Assembly: GCA_016931455.1 (NCBI GenBank)
Contig: JAFGES010000024.1
Location: 60,666 to 124,665 of the forward strand
DNA: 64,000 nucleotides
Origin: Desulfobacterales bacterium
GTDB taxonomy: Bacteria; Desulfobacterota; Desulfobacteria; Desulfobacterales; JAHDSC01
Reading direction: 5' to 3'
The translations under genes and the position numbers were made by a program. Under the pieces are notes generated by a model, which worked only from the letters and a program-made list of their open reading frames with translations, was not told where the DNA came from and did no database searches. Below, piece by piece: positions 55,790-64,000 of the stretch (positions within the stretch are counted from its first letter, which is position 1; each line of letters starts with the position of its first letter).

Positions 55790-56605
55790 ATGGATTTATA
55801 TAGCATACTCATCAAACAGAGGTCCGTTTCAAATGAAAGCTCCAATTTAAATCTATCTTCTATATACCTTAACGGCTGGTTCTTTATTTTATTATTAATG
55901 GTGGTTAGTGGTCTTTTTCTTATATGTTTTGAAATCAACCATCAACATGATTTTGAACAGTCATTAACGTATAGAATCACTTATCGGTTCAACATCATCA
56001 AATCCGAATCTGAGGAAGGCTTGATTGATAAAACCGTAAAAAACAAGGCTCTTGAAATCGAAAAGAGTCCAATTTCGCGCCAACCTCAGAATCCAACGCC
56101 CAAAGCAATATTTTACCCATCTCCCTCCAAATTGGAGGATCCGAATACCGAAATTAAATGTACTACTTCCCCTCTTAATCCTAAAAAAGCTGGCCCTGTC
56201 TTGCATCCGATTATTCTCCAAGCCTCAAGTCGTTACCAGGTTGATCCAAATCTAGTTAAAGCGATCATTATGGCAGAATCCAGCTATAACCCCAAAGCGA
56301 TTTCTAAAAAGGGTGCCATGGGCCTCATGCAACTGATGCCGAAAACCGCTGAGGCGCTTGGTGTGGAAGACGGATTTAATCCCGAACATAATATTGACGG
56401 TGGCGTTCGGTACTTCAGACAGCTTCTCAACCAATTTAACGGCGATATTAAGTTAGCGCTTGCCGCCTACAATGCCGGCAGCCGTAAAGTCAAAGAATAT
56501 CAGGGTATTCCTCCCTTCGCAACCACTAAATACTACATTAAAAAAGTCTTTGAATATTATCAACATTATAAAAGGCAAACCCAGAAGGAAAATGGAGAGG
56601 CTTAA
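55790..56605 (+). CDS. Membrane-anchored lytic transglycosylase (SLT domain)
   Basis: The 271-residue protein has one N-terminal TM anchor (GWFFILLLMVVSGLFLICF, about 30-50), a Pro-rich linker and a C-terminal Slt70-type domain: catalytic Glu in MAESSYNPKAISKKGAMGL, MQLMPKTAEALG, NIDGGVRYFRQLL and ALAAYNAGSRKV. It would cleave peptidoglycan in the periplasm with formation of 1,6-anhydro ends. The ATG at 55790 has no distinct ribosome site. The promoter is uncertain; the sigma-54 site 500 bases upstream is a distant candidate. Confidence 0.9.
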   Translation: MDLYSILIKQRSVSNESSNLNLSSIYLNGWFFILLLMVVSGLFLICFEINHQHDFEQSLTYRITYRFNIIKSESEEGLIDKTVKNKALEIEKSPISRQPQNPTPKAIFYPSPSKLEDPNTEIKCTTSPLNPKKAGPVLHPIILQASSRYQVDPNLVKAIIMAESSYNPKAISKKGAMGLMQLMPKTAEALGVEDGFNPEHNIDGGVRYFRQLLNQFNGDIKLALAAYNAGSRKVKEYQGIPPFATTKYYIKKVFEYYQHYKRQTQKENGEA

Positions 56606-56838
56606 GTCATAGCCCATTTTTCCCCATGTTGATAATCCGGTGAATGTTAAAAATGACGCCTTCCGATCCTTTTTTTCCAAATTTTTTTAAATATACGTGC
56701 ATACGATTTACTAAAATTTTGTAAATTTTTAATCTTGCCTTTTATAGGTCAGGTTATATTATGTGGTATAGTTTGAAAAAATAATTTTTTTGTTTCCACC
56801 CTTAATGTGCCATATGTTTAAATTAAAAAAAGGAATTC

Positions 56839-57774
56839 ATGGTCATGGGAAATCAGATTAAAACGACATTATTATTGGCAGTCATGACAGTATTTATCTT
56901 ATTGATTGGTCAACTTTTAGGAGGACGGCAGGGACTGATATTCGCTCTCTTAATTGCCACTGCGATGAACTTTTTCAGCTATTGGTTCTCAGATAAAATC
57001 GTTCTCAGAATGTATCAAGCTCAGGAGGTTACGCCCCAGCAAGTTCCTGAACTCTACAAAATAGTACAAACGCTTACCCAAAATGCCAATCTACCTATGC
57101 CCAAAATCTATATAATACCGCAGGAAACACCTAATGCCTTTGCGACCGGCAGGAATCCCGAACACGCCGTTGTGGCTGTTACCGAAGGCCTCTTAAAAAT
57201 TATGGAAAAACAAGAAGTTATGGGAGTTCTTGCCCATGAGTTAGCCCATGTCAAAAACCGTGATATTCTCATTGGTTCTATTGCCGCTACCATGGCCGGC
57301 GCTATTATGGTGCTTGCAAATTTAGCCCGTTGGTCGGCTATTTTCGGTGGAGGAAGTGGAGATGAAGACGATAGTGGTGGTTTAGGTACTATCGGGTTGA
57401 TCATTATGTCGATTTTAGCGCCTATTGCAGCCATGTTGATTCAAATGGCCATCTCCAGATCCCGGGAATATCTGGCTGATTCTACGGGCGCTGATTTTAC
57501 GGGTCATCCGGAAGGACTTGCTAGTGCCCTGGAAAAGCTGGGGCTTTATTCGAAAAAGATTTCTATGGATGCCAATCCGGCTACCGCCCATATGTTCACA
57601 GTCAGTCCTCTGACCGGCCGGCGTTTTATGCATTTATTTTCCACTCATCCCCCGATAGAAGAACGCATCGCCCGACTTCGTGGAAGACATAACTCAGGCG
57701 GCGGTAGCACCGGGCCGAGCGATGACCGGATGCAATCAGAATCCAAGGCCTTTTGGGACCGTCTTTCCGGATAG
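56839..57774 (+). CDS. htpX: Membrane zinc protease HtpX homologue
   Basis: HtpX is an M48 metalloprotease that degrades misfolded membrane proteins. In 311 residues there are two N-terminal TM helices (TTLLLAVMTVFILLIGQLLG and LIFALLIATAMNFFSYWF), the zinc motif HELAH in LAHELAHVKNRDILIG, two further TM helices, the third ligand region SREYLADSTGADF, and FSTHPPIEERIARL near the end. AAAGGAATTC lies before ATG 56839. Its stress role fits ClpB and the universal stress protein elsewhere in the window. The following pgm gene starts 28 bases later. Confidence 0.94.
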   Translation: MVMGNQIKTTLLLAVMTVFILLIGQLLGGRQGLIFALLIATAMNFFSYWFSDKIVLRMYQAQEVTPQQVPELYKIVQTLTQNANLPMPKIYIIPQETPNAFATGRNPEHAVVAVTEGLLKIMEKQEVMGVLAHELAHVKNRDILIGSIAATMAGAIMVLANLARWSAIFGGGSGDEDDSGGLGTIGLIIMSILAPIAAMLIQMAISRSREYLADSTGADFTGHPEGLASALEKLGLYSKKISMDANPATAHMFTVSPLTGRRFMHLFSTHPPIEERIARLRGRHNSGGGSTGPSDDRMQSESKAFWDRLSG

Positions 57775-57802
57775 TCCAATATATAAATTTAGGAGATGAC
57801 CG

Positions 57803-59440
57803 ATGACGGAAAAATCCGCACTTAAAAATACTTTAATAAATGTTCCACGTTTGATTAGCGCCTATTATCTCAAGCAGCCCAATATCACTATAAAATCTCA
57901 ACAGATCAGTTTTGGAACTTCCGGCCATCGGGGATCTTCCTTAAAAAACAGCTTTAATGAAAATCATCTCCTTGCGATCGCTCAGGCAATCTGTGATTAT
58001 CGAGCTGAAAACGGAATCAGCGGCCCTCTATTTCTCGGCATGGACACTCATGCGCTTTCAGAACCAAGCTTTGCCACCACTTTAGAAGTACTAGCCGCAA
58101 ATGGCGTTGATACCATGATAGCAAAGGATTCCGATTATACACCAACACCGGTTATCTCTCACGCTATTCTGACCCATAATAAAAATAAAAAATCCCGGAT
58201 CGCAGACGGTATTGTTATTACCCCTTCTCATAATCCTCCGGAAGACGGGGGATTTAAATATAATCCCCCACACGGCGGTCCGGCAGATACGGCTGTCACG
58301 CAATGGATTGAAAACCGAGCAAATAAATTTTTAGAGGAAAACAATAAAAAAGTTCGAAGAATTTTGTATGAAAAAGCCCTCCTCGCAAAAACAACACATA
58401 TCTATGACTATGTTAAACATTATGTTGAAGACCTGAAAAGTGCAATTGACATAGACGTTATCAGATCGGCTGGATTAAAAATCGGGGTTGATCCGATGGG
58501 AGGTGCGGCGATTCACTTTTGGGAACCCATCGAAAAAAAATACACATTAAAAATCGATATGGTAAATCGAACCATTGATCCGACTTTCAGCTTTATGCCA
58601 TTGGATAAAGATGGAAAAATTCGTATGGATTGTTCTTCACCTTTTGCCATGGCACGTCTTATCTCACTGAAAGATAAGTACGATATTGCTTTCGGAAATG
58701 ATCCGGACGTTGACCGACATGGAATTGTAACACATAGTGAAGGGTTGATGAATCCAAACCAATATCTATCAGTAGCTATCTGTTACCTTTTTCAGAACCG
58801 ACCCCTCTGGAAAGCGAACACAGCCATTGGAAAAACTTTAGTCAGCAGTAGCATGATCGACAGGGTTGCAAAATATTTAAGAAAGAATTTATCCGAAGTT
58901 CCGGTCGGTTTTAAATGGTTTGTGGATGGCTTACTTAGCGGATCTTATGGATTTTGTGGTGAAGAAAGTGCCGGAGCATCCTTCTTACGTAAAGACGGAA
59001 CTGTCTGGACCACAGATAAAGACGGGATTATTATGGATTTATTGGCTGCGGAAATTACTGCCAAAACAGGTCGGGATCCGGCGGAACAATACCAAAGTCT
59101 CATTGAAATGTTCGGCAACCCGATTTATGAGAGAATTGATGTAGCTGCAACTGCGGCACAAAAATCCGTTCTTAAAAATCTTTCTTCCAATCAAATCGAG
59201 GCGACAACGTTGGCCGGCGAAAAGATTCTCGCCAAGCTAACCAAAGCCCCTGGGAACGGAATTGAAATCGGGGGAATCAAAATCGTAACTGCAAACGGAT
59301 GGTTTGCGGCTCGACCCTCAGGCACAGAGGATATATACAAAATTTATACAGAAAGTTTTACAGACAAAACCCACCTGTTGCAAATACAAGCTGAAGCCAA
59401 AAAAATCATCAACACCATATTTGCCTCAGCAGGCCTATAG
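57803..59440 (+). CDS. pgm: Phosphoglucomutase (alpha-D-glucose-specific)
   Basis: The enzyme interconverts glucose 1-phosphate and glucose 6-phosphate. The 545 residues have the N-terminal QISFGTSGHRGSS, the phosphoserine loop VITPSHNPPEDGGFKYN, the metal-binding loop GNDPDVDRHGIV, the sugar-binding GFCGEESAGASF and the phosphate-binding ARPSGTEDIYKIY. Length and motifs match the bacterial Pgm of the alpha-D-phosphohexomutase family. TAGGAGATGACCG stands before ATG 57803. It probably shares a transcript with htpX, and its stop is only seven bases from that of the convergent radical SAM gene. Confidence 0.96.
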   Translation: MTEKSALKNTLINVPRLISAYYLKQPNITIKSQQISFGTSGHRGSSLKNSFNENHLLAIAQAICDYRAENGISGPLFLGMDTHALSEPSFATTLEVLAANGVDTMIAKDSDYTPTPVISHAILTHNKNKKSRIADGIVITPSHNPPEDGGFKYNPPHGGPADTAVTQWIENRANKFLEENNKKVRRILYEKALLAKTTHIYDYVKHYVEDLKSAIDIDVIRSAGLKIGVDPMGGAAIHFWEPIEKKYTLKIDMVNRTIDPTFSFMPLDKDGKIRMDCSSPFAMARLISLKDKYDIAFGNDPDVDRHGIVTHSEGLMNPNQYLSVAICYLFQNRPLWKANTAIGKTLVSSSMIDRVAKYLRKNLSEVPVGFKWFVDGLLSGSYGFCGEESAGASFLRKDGTVWTTDKDGIIMDLLAAEITAKTGRDPAEQYQSLIEMFGNPIYERIDVAATAAQKSVLKNLSSNQIEATTLAGEKILAKLTKAPGNGIEIGGIKIVTANGWFAARPSGTEDIYKIYTESFTDKTHLLQIQAEAKKIINTIFASAGL

Positions 59441-59447
59441 AGTCTGA

Positions 59448-60614
59448 CTATATGAACCTTTGCATTTGTTCATCTAAAAATTTATCTACATTATTTGGCG
59501 TAATACCAAGTTCAAGGCAAATCTTCTCAACTTTTTTGTGTTTGGAATGATTTTCCAAATCCTTAAGACGATAAAAAAGTCCAAGTCTTCTGCCTACCTG
59601 ATATAGGCATTGTTCATGACTCGGCATTGATAAAAAGGTATGTAATATATCAATCATCCGCTCTTTTTCGTGAGGAAGCGTTCCTTCGACTTCTCCAAAA
59701 AGATTCAAGATATGATCACTTTTAATAGTGCTTGTGATACCATCCAAGTTTTCAATAAACAGCAGGATCTCTTCCGCCATCTCAAGATCTGTGCATTTTT
59801 CAAAACGGCCGGCCTTATAATCGATAAAAAGGGGTGCTTGTATAGGAATTGCAAGCGTTCGAATTCGTATAAAATCCGCATTAATCTGATTTAATGTATC
59901 AGCAGTCTCGCAGGCATTTTCATTGGACCATTTCCGCCCCCCTATCCCCGGCATATAGTACTCTGAAAGCTCAATGCCCGCTCGTTTAACCTTAAGCCCC
60001 GCTTCTATATGTATTTTTTTGGTCGCCCCCTTTTTTATAAATCTCAAAACGTTATCAGAACCTGATTCAAGCCCGATATGGATTCGATTCAAACCGGCAT
60101 CCTTTATTAATTTCAAATCTACATCGCTGATTTTCGTAATAGTATGGGATCGTGAATAGGATGTTATTCTTTCTACCATCGGAAATAGTTTTTTAAGATG
60201 CAGTAAAATCTCCACCAAATCTGAAGGCTTGATTATCAGCGTATTTGCATCCTGAAGAAATACGGATCGCATACCATTGTTATACCAATTTAAAGCTGCA
60301 TAAAAGGGTTGTCTCTCATTCAGATCCATATTTTTTAAAAAACCATTGATCCGGAATTGATATATTCTTTTAGATGAATGAGAAATTTCCTTAAGCGCCT
60401 CGATATATTTGTAAATTAAATCAATATCATGTTTAACATGTTCAACGGGCCGAATAGAAAAACGCGCTTTTTTGTACAAAGGACAGAAAGTGCATTGGTT
60501 CCATGGACAATTTCTGGTTACCCGCAAAAGTAAACTCTTTGCTTCACTGGGTGGACGTATCGGACCCTGTTCAAACCCATTATAAGCATCATTTTTTTTG
60601 TTTGGTTTATTCAT
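59448..60614 (-). CDS. Radical SAM protein with a Cx4Cx2C cluster motif
   Basis: The 388-residue protein carries the cluster-binding motif RVTRNCPWNQCTFCPLY. The spacing is Cx4Cx2C rather than the canonical Cx3Cx2C, a variant found in a family widespread in anaerobes whose reaction is not known. Further radical SAM features are GLNRIHIGLESGSDNVLRFI and YMPGIGG. A C-terminal helical region (LEKVEKICLELG-type, residues about 340-388) is not recognised. GGAGCG lies upstream of ATG 60614. No partner gene is adjacent on this strand. Confidence 0.82.
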   Translation of the reverse strand: MNKPNKKNDAYNGFEQGPIRPPSEAKSLLLRVTRNCPWNQCTFCPLYKKARFSIRPVEHVKHDIDLIYKYIEALKEISHSSKRIYQFRINGFLKNMDLNERQPFYAALNWYNNGMRSVFLQDANTLIIKPSDLVEILLHLKKLFPMVERITSYSRSHTITKISDVDLKLIKDAGLNRIHIGLESGSDNVLRFIKKGATKKIHIEAGLKVKRAGIELSEYYMPGIGGRKWSNENACETADTLNQINADFIRIRTLAIPIQAPLFIDYKAGRFEKCTDLEMAEEILLFIENLDGITSTIKSDHILNLFGEVEGTLPHEKERMIDILHTFLSMPSHEQCLYQVGRRLGLFYRLKDLENHSKHKKVEKICLELGITPNNVDKFLDEQMQRFI

Positions 60615-60725
60615 TATAACGTACGCTCCAAGTTGAAAATTTCAATCTACTTTTTTCTAAGCCCTTTCATGCAGCTATTTTAAAGTAACCATGAGGATGG
60701 TACAAGGAATTCAAAAAAAATTTTA

Positions 60726-60755
60726 TTGATTCAAAGTGCGAGAAAAGATTATAAT
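60726..60755 (+). promoter_or_regulatory. Sigma-70-type promoter for the class A PBP
   Basis: TTGATT (60726-60731), 18-bp spacer and a perfect TATAAT (60750-60755). Predicted start near 60762, leader about 125 bases. Confidence 0.5.
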
Positions 60756-60885
60756 TTTATTTTTTATTTATTCCAAATTAAAAGCAGATAAAGAGGCCAT
60801 CATGTCCAACAAAATGTTCAAAACAGATTCTGTAAATCTTTGTTTATTAAATTATAAATAATATAAATAGCTTGATATCAATGAC

Positions 60886-63183
60886 ATGTGGATAAGGTCG
60901 CTTAAATGGATCATCGGGATTCTTATTTTTGTTCTTGGGTGTTTAATCCTCTATGGAGGATATCTTTCCATCCAAATTGAAAACCGATTTTCTTCCCGAC
61001 GTTGGAGTATCCCTTCAAAGGTTTTTTCCGATATTACACTCCTATATCCGGGGCAATTCATAAACCTAAACCTTTTTAATGAGATGCTTCAGCGTCTTGA
61101 ATATCAAGAAGTTCCGCATCAACCCAAAAGAAAAGGAGAATTACATACATCCAAAACATCTATCGATATTTTTCTGCATGACATTAAAACGCCTTCTTTG
61201 AATAGAGAGGGATTTCCTGTTCAGATCCGATTCAATCAAAATCAGATTGAATCCATTATTAGAACAGATAAAAAGGAGTCAATCCCAATTCTGGAATTGG
61301 AACCGGAAGAAATTGTGCTTTTCTTCGGTCCGGAAAGGGAACGGCGACAGCTCGTTTCGATTGATCAGCTTCCAAAGCATTTGATATTTGCTGTGCTGGC
61401 CGCAGAAGATGCTCGTTTTTACCGGCACTATGGCGTAGATCCATTTGCCATCCTTCGTGCTTTTTACACAAACCTAATTCATGGAGCTATACGCCAGGGT
61501 GGATCTACGATTACTCAGCAACTGACCAAAAATTATTTTCTGACTCCGGAAAAAACAATTTCCAGAAAATTGAATGAATTGATGATCGCTTTGATCATAG
61601 AGGCGATGTACACAAAGGACACCATCCTGGAAATCTATTTAAACGAAATTTATTTAGGCCAAAAAGGATCGGTTTCCATAAATGGAATTGGCGAAGCCGC
61701 TTATTTCTATTTCGGTAAACCAGTGTCTGAACTTTCCACAGTCGAGTCCGCTACTATCGCCGGGCTCATTCGGGGTCCTAATCATTATTCGCCCTATGCC
61801 GATAAAACACGTTGTCTGAAACGAAGAAACCAGGTGCTCTCTGCAATGCATAGAAATGGATGGATTTCCGCAGAAGAACTCCAGCTTGATTTATCTTTAC
61901 CGGTCAATCCCGCTGGTTTCACTTTGCATGGAAGAAAGGCACCCTACTTCATCGATTACCTTACCAAGCAACTCGAAAACCTCTATCCCGCTGAAACCTT
62001 GTATAGCCAGGGGCTTTCAATATACACGACATTGGATACACAAGTTCAGACGGCTGCGGAAAAAGCCCTTGAAAAAGGTCTCATCCGATTGGAAAAATCA
62101 AATTCGGCCCTCAAGCGCGAAGATCCCCTAAAGCAATTACAAGGCGCTATTATTGTCATGCAACCCAAAACAGGTGACATACTAGCCATGGTAGGGGGAC
62201 GAAATTATAACGAAAGTCAGTTTAACCGGATTGCCCAAGCCCGACGCCAGCCCGGTAGTTTGTTTAAGCCTTTTGTATATGTAACGGCTCTGGATCAATT
62301 TACACCGGCTTCTATATTATCTAATGCACCCCAATCGTATGAGATAAATGGAAAGCTATGGCAGCCCCAAAATTTTGAAATCACAACTGAAGAACATGTC
62401 CGTCTGAGAACTGCTCTGAAAAAATCCTACAACCTTGCAACGATCGATCTGGCCATGCAGATCGGCTTGAATCGCATTGTTAAAACCGCAACTGAATATC
62501 ATTTCTCAACACCGCTTCAGCCTTATCCCTCCCTCGCCTTGGGGGCCTTTGAGATGATACCTATAGAGATAGCACGGGCCTACTGTGTTTTTGCAGCAGA
62601 TGGTGTTCAGACTTATCCTTTGTCATTAAAATCGGTAAGTGATGAGAATGGGAAAATTATTCAGCGTAAGCATATGAAAATTGAACGTTTGATTTCTCCT
62701 GCGAAAGCTTTTCTCATGAATTCCATGTTGGAAAGTGTTGTCACGGAAGGAACTGCTCAGTCCTTAAAAAACAGAGGAATAGCTTGGCCGCTTGCAGGCA
62801 AGACCGGCACAACGAATAATTATCGCGATGCGTGGTTTGTGGGGTATACTCCGGATATTCTAGCACTTGTATGGGTGGGTTTTGATAATGGAGATCCTGT
62901 TTTTGCAACCGGGTCTGCCGCCGCGCTTCCTATCTGGGCGGATCTTATTACCGCCATACCCCACTGTATCTCCAAAGATGGATTTAACATGCCGACAGGC
63001 GTTGTTAAAAAAAGCATATGCGCAGAAAGCGGAGAACTTGCAATTAAAAATAGATGTCCAACATCGTTAGATGAATTTTTTCTTGCTGAAAATGTGCCGA
63101 TGACGTACTGTAAAGTTCATCAAAAATATGGTGTAGTTAATCGATTTACCCGAGGGATAAAAAATTTTATCAATAAGTTTTAA
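60886..63183 (+). CDS. Class A penicillin-binding protein, PBP1B-like
   Basis: The bifunctional enzyme polymerises and cross-links peptidoglycan. The 765 residues contain an N-terminal TM anchor, a UB2H-like region (about 50-140, the LpoB-interacting domain of PBP1B), a GT51 glycosyltransferase with catalytic Glu 174 in AAEDARFYRHYGVD and QGGSTITQQLTKN, and a transpeptidase with Ser 458 in RQPGSLFKPF, SYN and KTGTTNNYRDAWFVGYTP. The presence of UB2H suggests control by an outer membrane lipoprotein. The lipoprotein gene that overlaps the stop codon is a positional candidate for a partner, by inference only. Confidence 0.94.
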   Translation: MWIRSLKWIIGILIFVLGCLILYGGYLSIQIENRFSSRRWSIPSKVFSDITLLYPGQFINLNLFNEMLQRLEYQEVPHQPKRKGELHTSKTSIDIFLHDIKTPSLNREGFPVQIRFNQNQIESIIRTDKKESIPILELEPEEIVLFFGPERERRQLVSIDQLPKHLIFAVLAAEDARFYRHYGVDPFAILRAFYTNLIHGAIRQGGSTITQQLTKNYFLTPEKTISRKLNELMIALIIEAMYTKDTILEIYLNEIYLGQKGSVSINGIGEAAYFYFGKPVSELSTVESATIAGLIRGPNHYSPYADKTRCLKRRNQVLSAMHRNGWISAEELQLDLSLPVNPAGFTLHGRKAPYFIDYLTKQLENLYPAETLYSQGLSIYTTLDTQVQTAAEKALEKGLIRLEKSNSALKREDPLKQLQGAIIVMQPKTGDILAMVGGRNYNESQFNRIAQARRQPGSLFKPFVYVTALDQFTPASILSNAPQSYEINGKLWQPQNFEITTEEHVRLRTALKKSYNLATIDLAMQIGLNRIVKTATEYHFSTPLQPYPSLALGAFEMIPIEIARAYCVFAADGVQTYPLSLKSVSDENGKIIQRKHMKIERLISPAKAFLMNSMLESVVTEGTAQSLKNRGIAWPLAGKTGTTNNYRDAWFVGYTPDILALVWVGFDNGDPVFATGSAAALPIWADLITAIPHCISKDGFNMPTGVVKKSICAESGELAIKNRCPTSLDEFFLAENVPMTYCKVHQKYGVVNRFTRGIKNFINKF

Positions 63184-63610
63184 ATCATTATGGTTTATTT
63201 TTTCGGCGGTAATTCTGATAACCTTTACCGGTTGTACAAAAAAAATAATCATTTCTTCAACACCGCCTTCAGAAATTTCATCCCCGCGGCCCGGAGAAAT
63301 CTTACCGACACATAAAAAGCTAAGTCCTCGCGCTCTAGCATCTTTACAGTTAACCCATCAGGGTCAAATCCTCTTGGAAAAAGGCAAAGCGGACGATGCG
63401 ATCCGAATATTGGAACGGGCAATCCGTATCCATTCCGGCACCGGGCAGAACTACTACTTCCTTTCAGAGGCTTGGATAGTTAAGAGAGATGCCGCACAGG
63501 CCAATGAATTTCATCGTCTTGCGGAAATATACTTGGAACAAGACGCTGAATGGGCTGCTCGATTAAATCAGCAACGTATTCAAATTCAAAATCTCCAAAA
63601 AGATCGTTAG
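63164..63610 (+). CDS. Small TPR lipoprotein with apparent ATT start
   Basis: The frame read from ATT 63164 gives a clean lipoprotein signal (SFKSLWFIFSAVILITFTGC, lipobox FTGC), a Pro/Ser-rich linker and one or two TPR-like helix pairs (LLEKGKADDAIRILERAIRI and the following NYYFLSEAWIVKRDAAQA), 148 residues in all. No ATG, GTG or TTG occurs in this frame between the upstream stop (63158) and the lipobox; GAGGG lies eight bases before the ATT. It overlaps the PBP stop by 20 bases, suggesting coupling. The alternatives are a sequencing error or a shorter cytoplasmic product from TTG 63374, which would lose the signal. Confidence 0.6.
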   Translation: MLSISFKSLWFIFSAVILITFTGCTKKIIISSTPPSEISSPRPGEILPTHKKLSPRALASLQLTHQGQILLEKGKADDAIRILERAIRIHSGTGQNYYFLSEAWIVKRDAAQANEFHRLAEIYLEQDAEWAARLNQQRIQIQNLQKDR

Positions 63611-64000
63611 CCGATTCATTCTCTTTTAAGTAAAAACATTTTTACTTTCCGATTTGGACTCAACCCCTCGGTTGTGTGATGCGCTATCCATTTGAAAAAT
63701 CCGGTTTAATTTTGATTTTACCTGCTGATGTTATTACCGTAATGACATAATTTTTTTCCGAATAAAGACCGAAAGAATTGAAGGTTCAAAACCTTAAACC
63801 TATATTATTTGATAAATATTAGATAGTTAGATTATTATTAAATTATAAACGGTTATTTGAGTTTATAATTTTGAACCCAATAAATATAAATAATATCAAT
63901 ATATTTCAATAATTTAATTATATCTATCAACCTGTATCATTAAAAAATTTAAACCATATAAAATAATTATGTTGAACAAGACTTTAAAAAGGAAAAAAAT
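63611..64000. other. 390-base AT-rich tail without a recognised gene
   Basis: It contains a near-perfect hairpin AAGTAAAAA/TTTTTACTT (63628-63647) just after the lipoprotein stop and an 11-bp inverted repeat around AATTATAAAC/GTTTATAATT (63840-63871) followed by T residues; either could end transcription. ATG 63969 opens a frame that leaves the window after ten codons and cannot be judged. Confidence 0.4.

Overview
The window reads as a slice of chromosome from an AT-rich, anaerobic, motile Gram-negative bacterium, most likely an uncultured member of the Desulfobacterota (Desulfobacterales-like). Indicators are a roughly 1460-residue tandem 2-hydroxyacyl-CoA dehydratase activase, a CoA-transferase/acetyltransferase fusion, a multihaem cytochrome c, pyruvate phosphate dikinase, a precorrin-2 dehydrogenase/ccsA/hemA cluster, the short-form prolyl-tRNA synthetase, and Gram-negative envelope genes (bamD, a UB2H-containing class A PBP). 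This taxonomic call is an inference from gene content. No rRNA, tRNA, CRISPR array, intact transposon or prophage was seen.

Layout. 1-2 kb: end of an M16 peptidase, dut and a metallo-beta-lactamase fold protein, closed by a strong terminator shared with convergent ppdK (2.0-4.7 kb), which has its own promoter and a long leader. 5-9.4 kb: a minus-strand chemotaxis accessory cluster (cheR, cheD, HDOD, cheY-like, cheX, cheB) without cheA, cheW or a receptor. 9.5-15.6 kb: amidohydrolase, clpB, a small membrane protein, and an NhaD/SLC13-type transporter with an extra periplasmic domain. 15.9-20.5 kb: a DHH phosphoesterase, MBL, precorrin-2 dehydrogenase, ccsA, hemA operon. 20.7-25 kb: fabD, dksA-like, PHP, rnc, radical SAM. 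25-31 kb: Dabb protein, universal stress protein and the giant activase, whose promoter carries a perfect 32-bp palindrome over the start site. 31.4-34.1 kb: TPR lipoprotein, TraB-family protein, cold-shock protein.

34.2-34.75 kb is a small gene graveyard: a fragment of a DUF554-type membrane protein on the minus strand and a twice-frameshifted fragment of a RecD2-like helicase on the plus strand. It is followed by a hybrid sensor kinase, a receiver/HisKA-only protein, an octahaem cytochrome (minus strand), and the CoA-transferase fusion. 42.1-47.6 kb holds a 1393-residue protein with the ATP-grasp and phosphohistidine domains of PPDK but no PEP domain, next to an enlarged GAPDH; this is the most unusual functional unit here. 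47.8-52.7 kb: ispG, proS, relA/spoT. 52.7-55 kb (minus): rpmB, bamD, trxB, trxA. 55.8-63.6 kb: lytic transglycosylase, htpX, phosphoglucomutase, radical SAM (minus), class A PBP and a small TPR lipoprotein that appears to start at ATT.

Most of the window is core housekeeping DNA. Items worth a second look are the dikinase-like/GAPDH pair, the palindromic operator, the gene remnants, an unattached sigma-54 promoter in an 820-bp gap, the ATT-start lipoprotein, and the kinase fragment fused to a receiver. All promoter calls are by eye.
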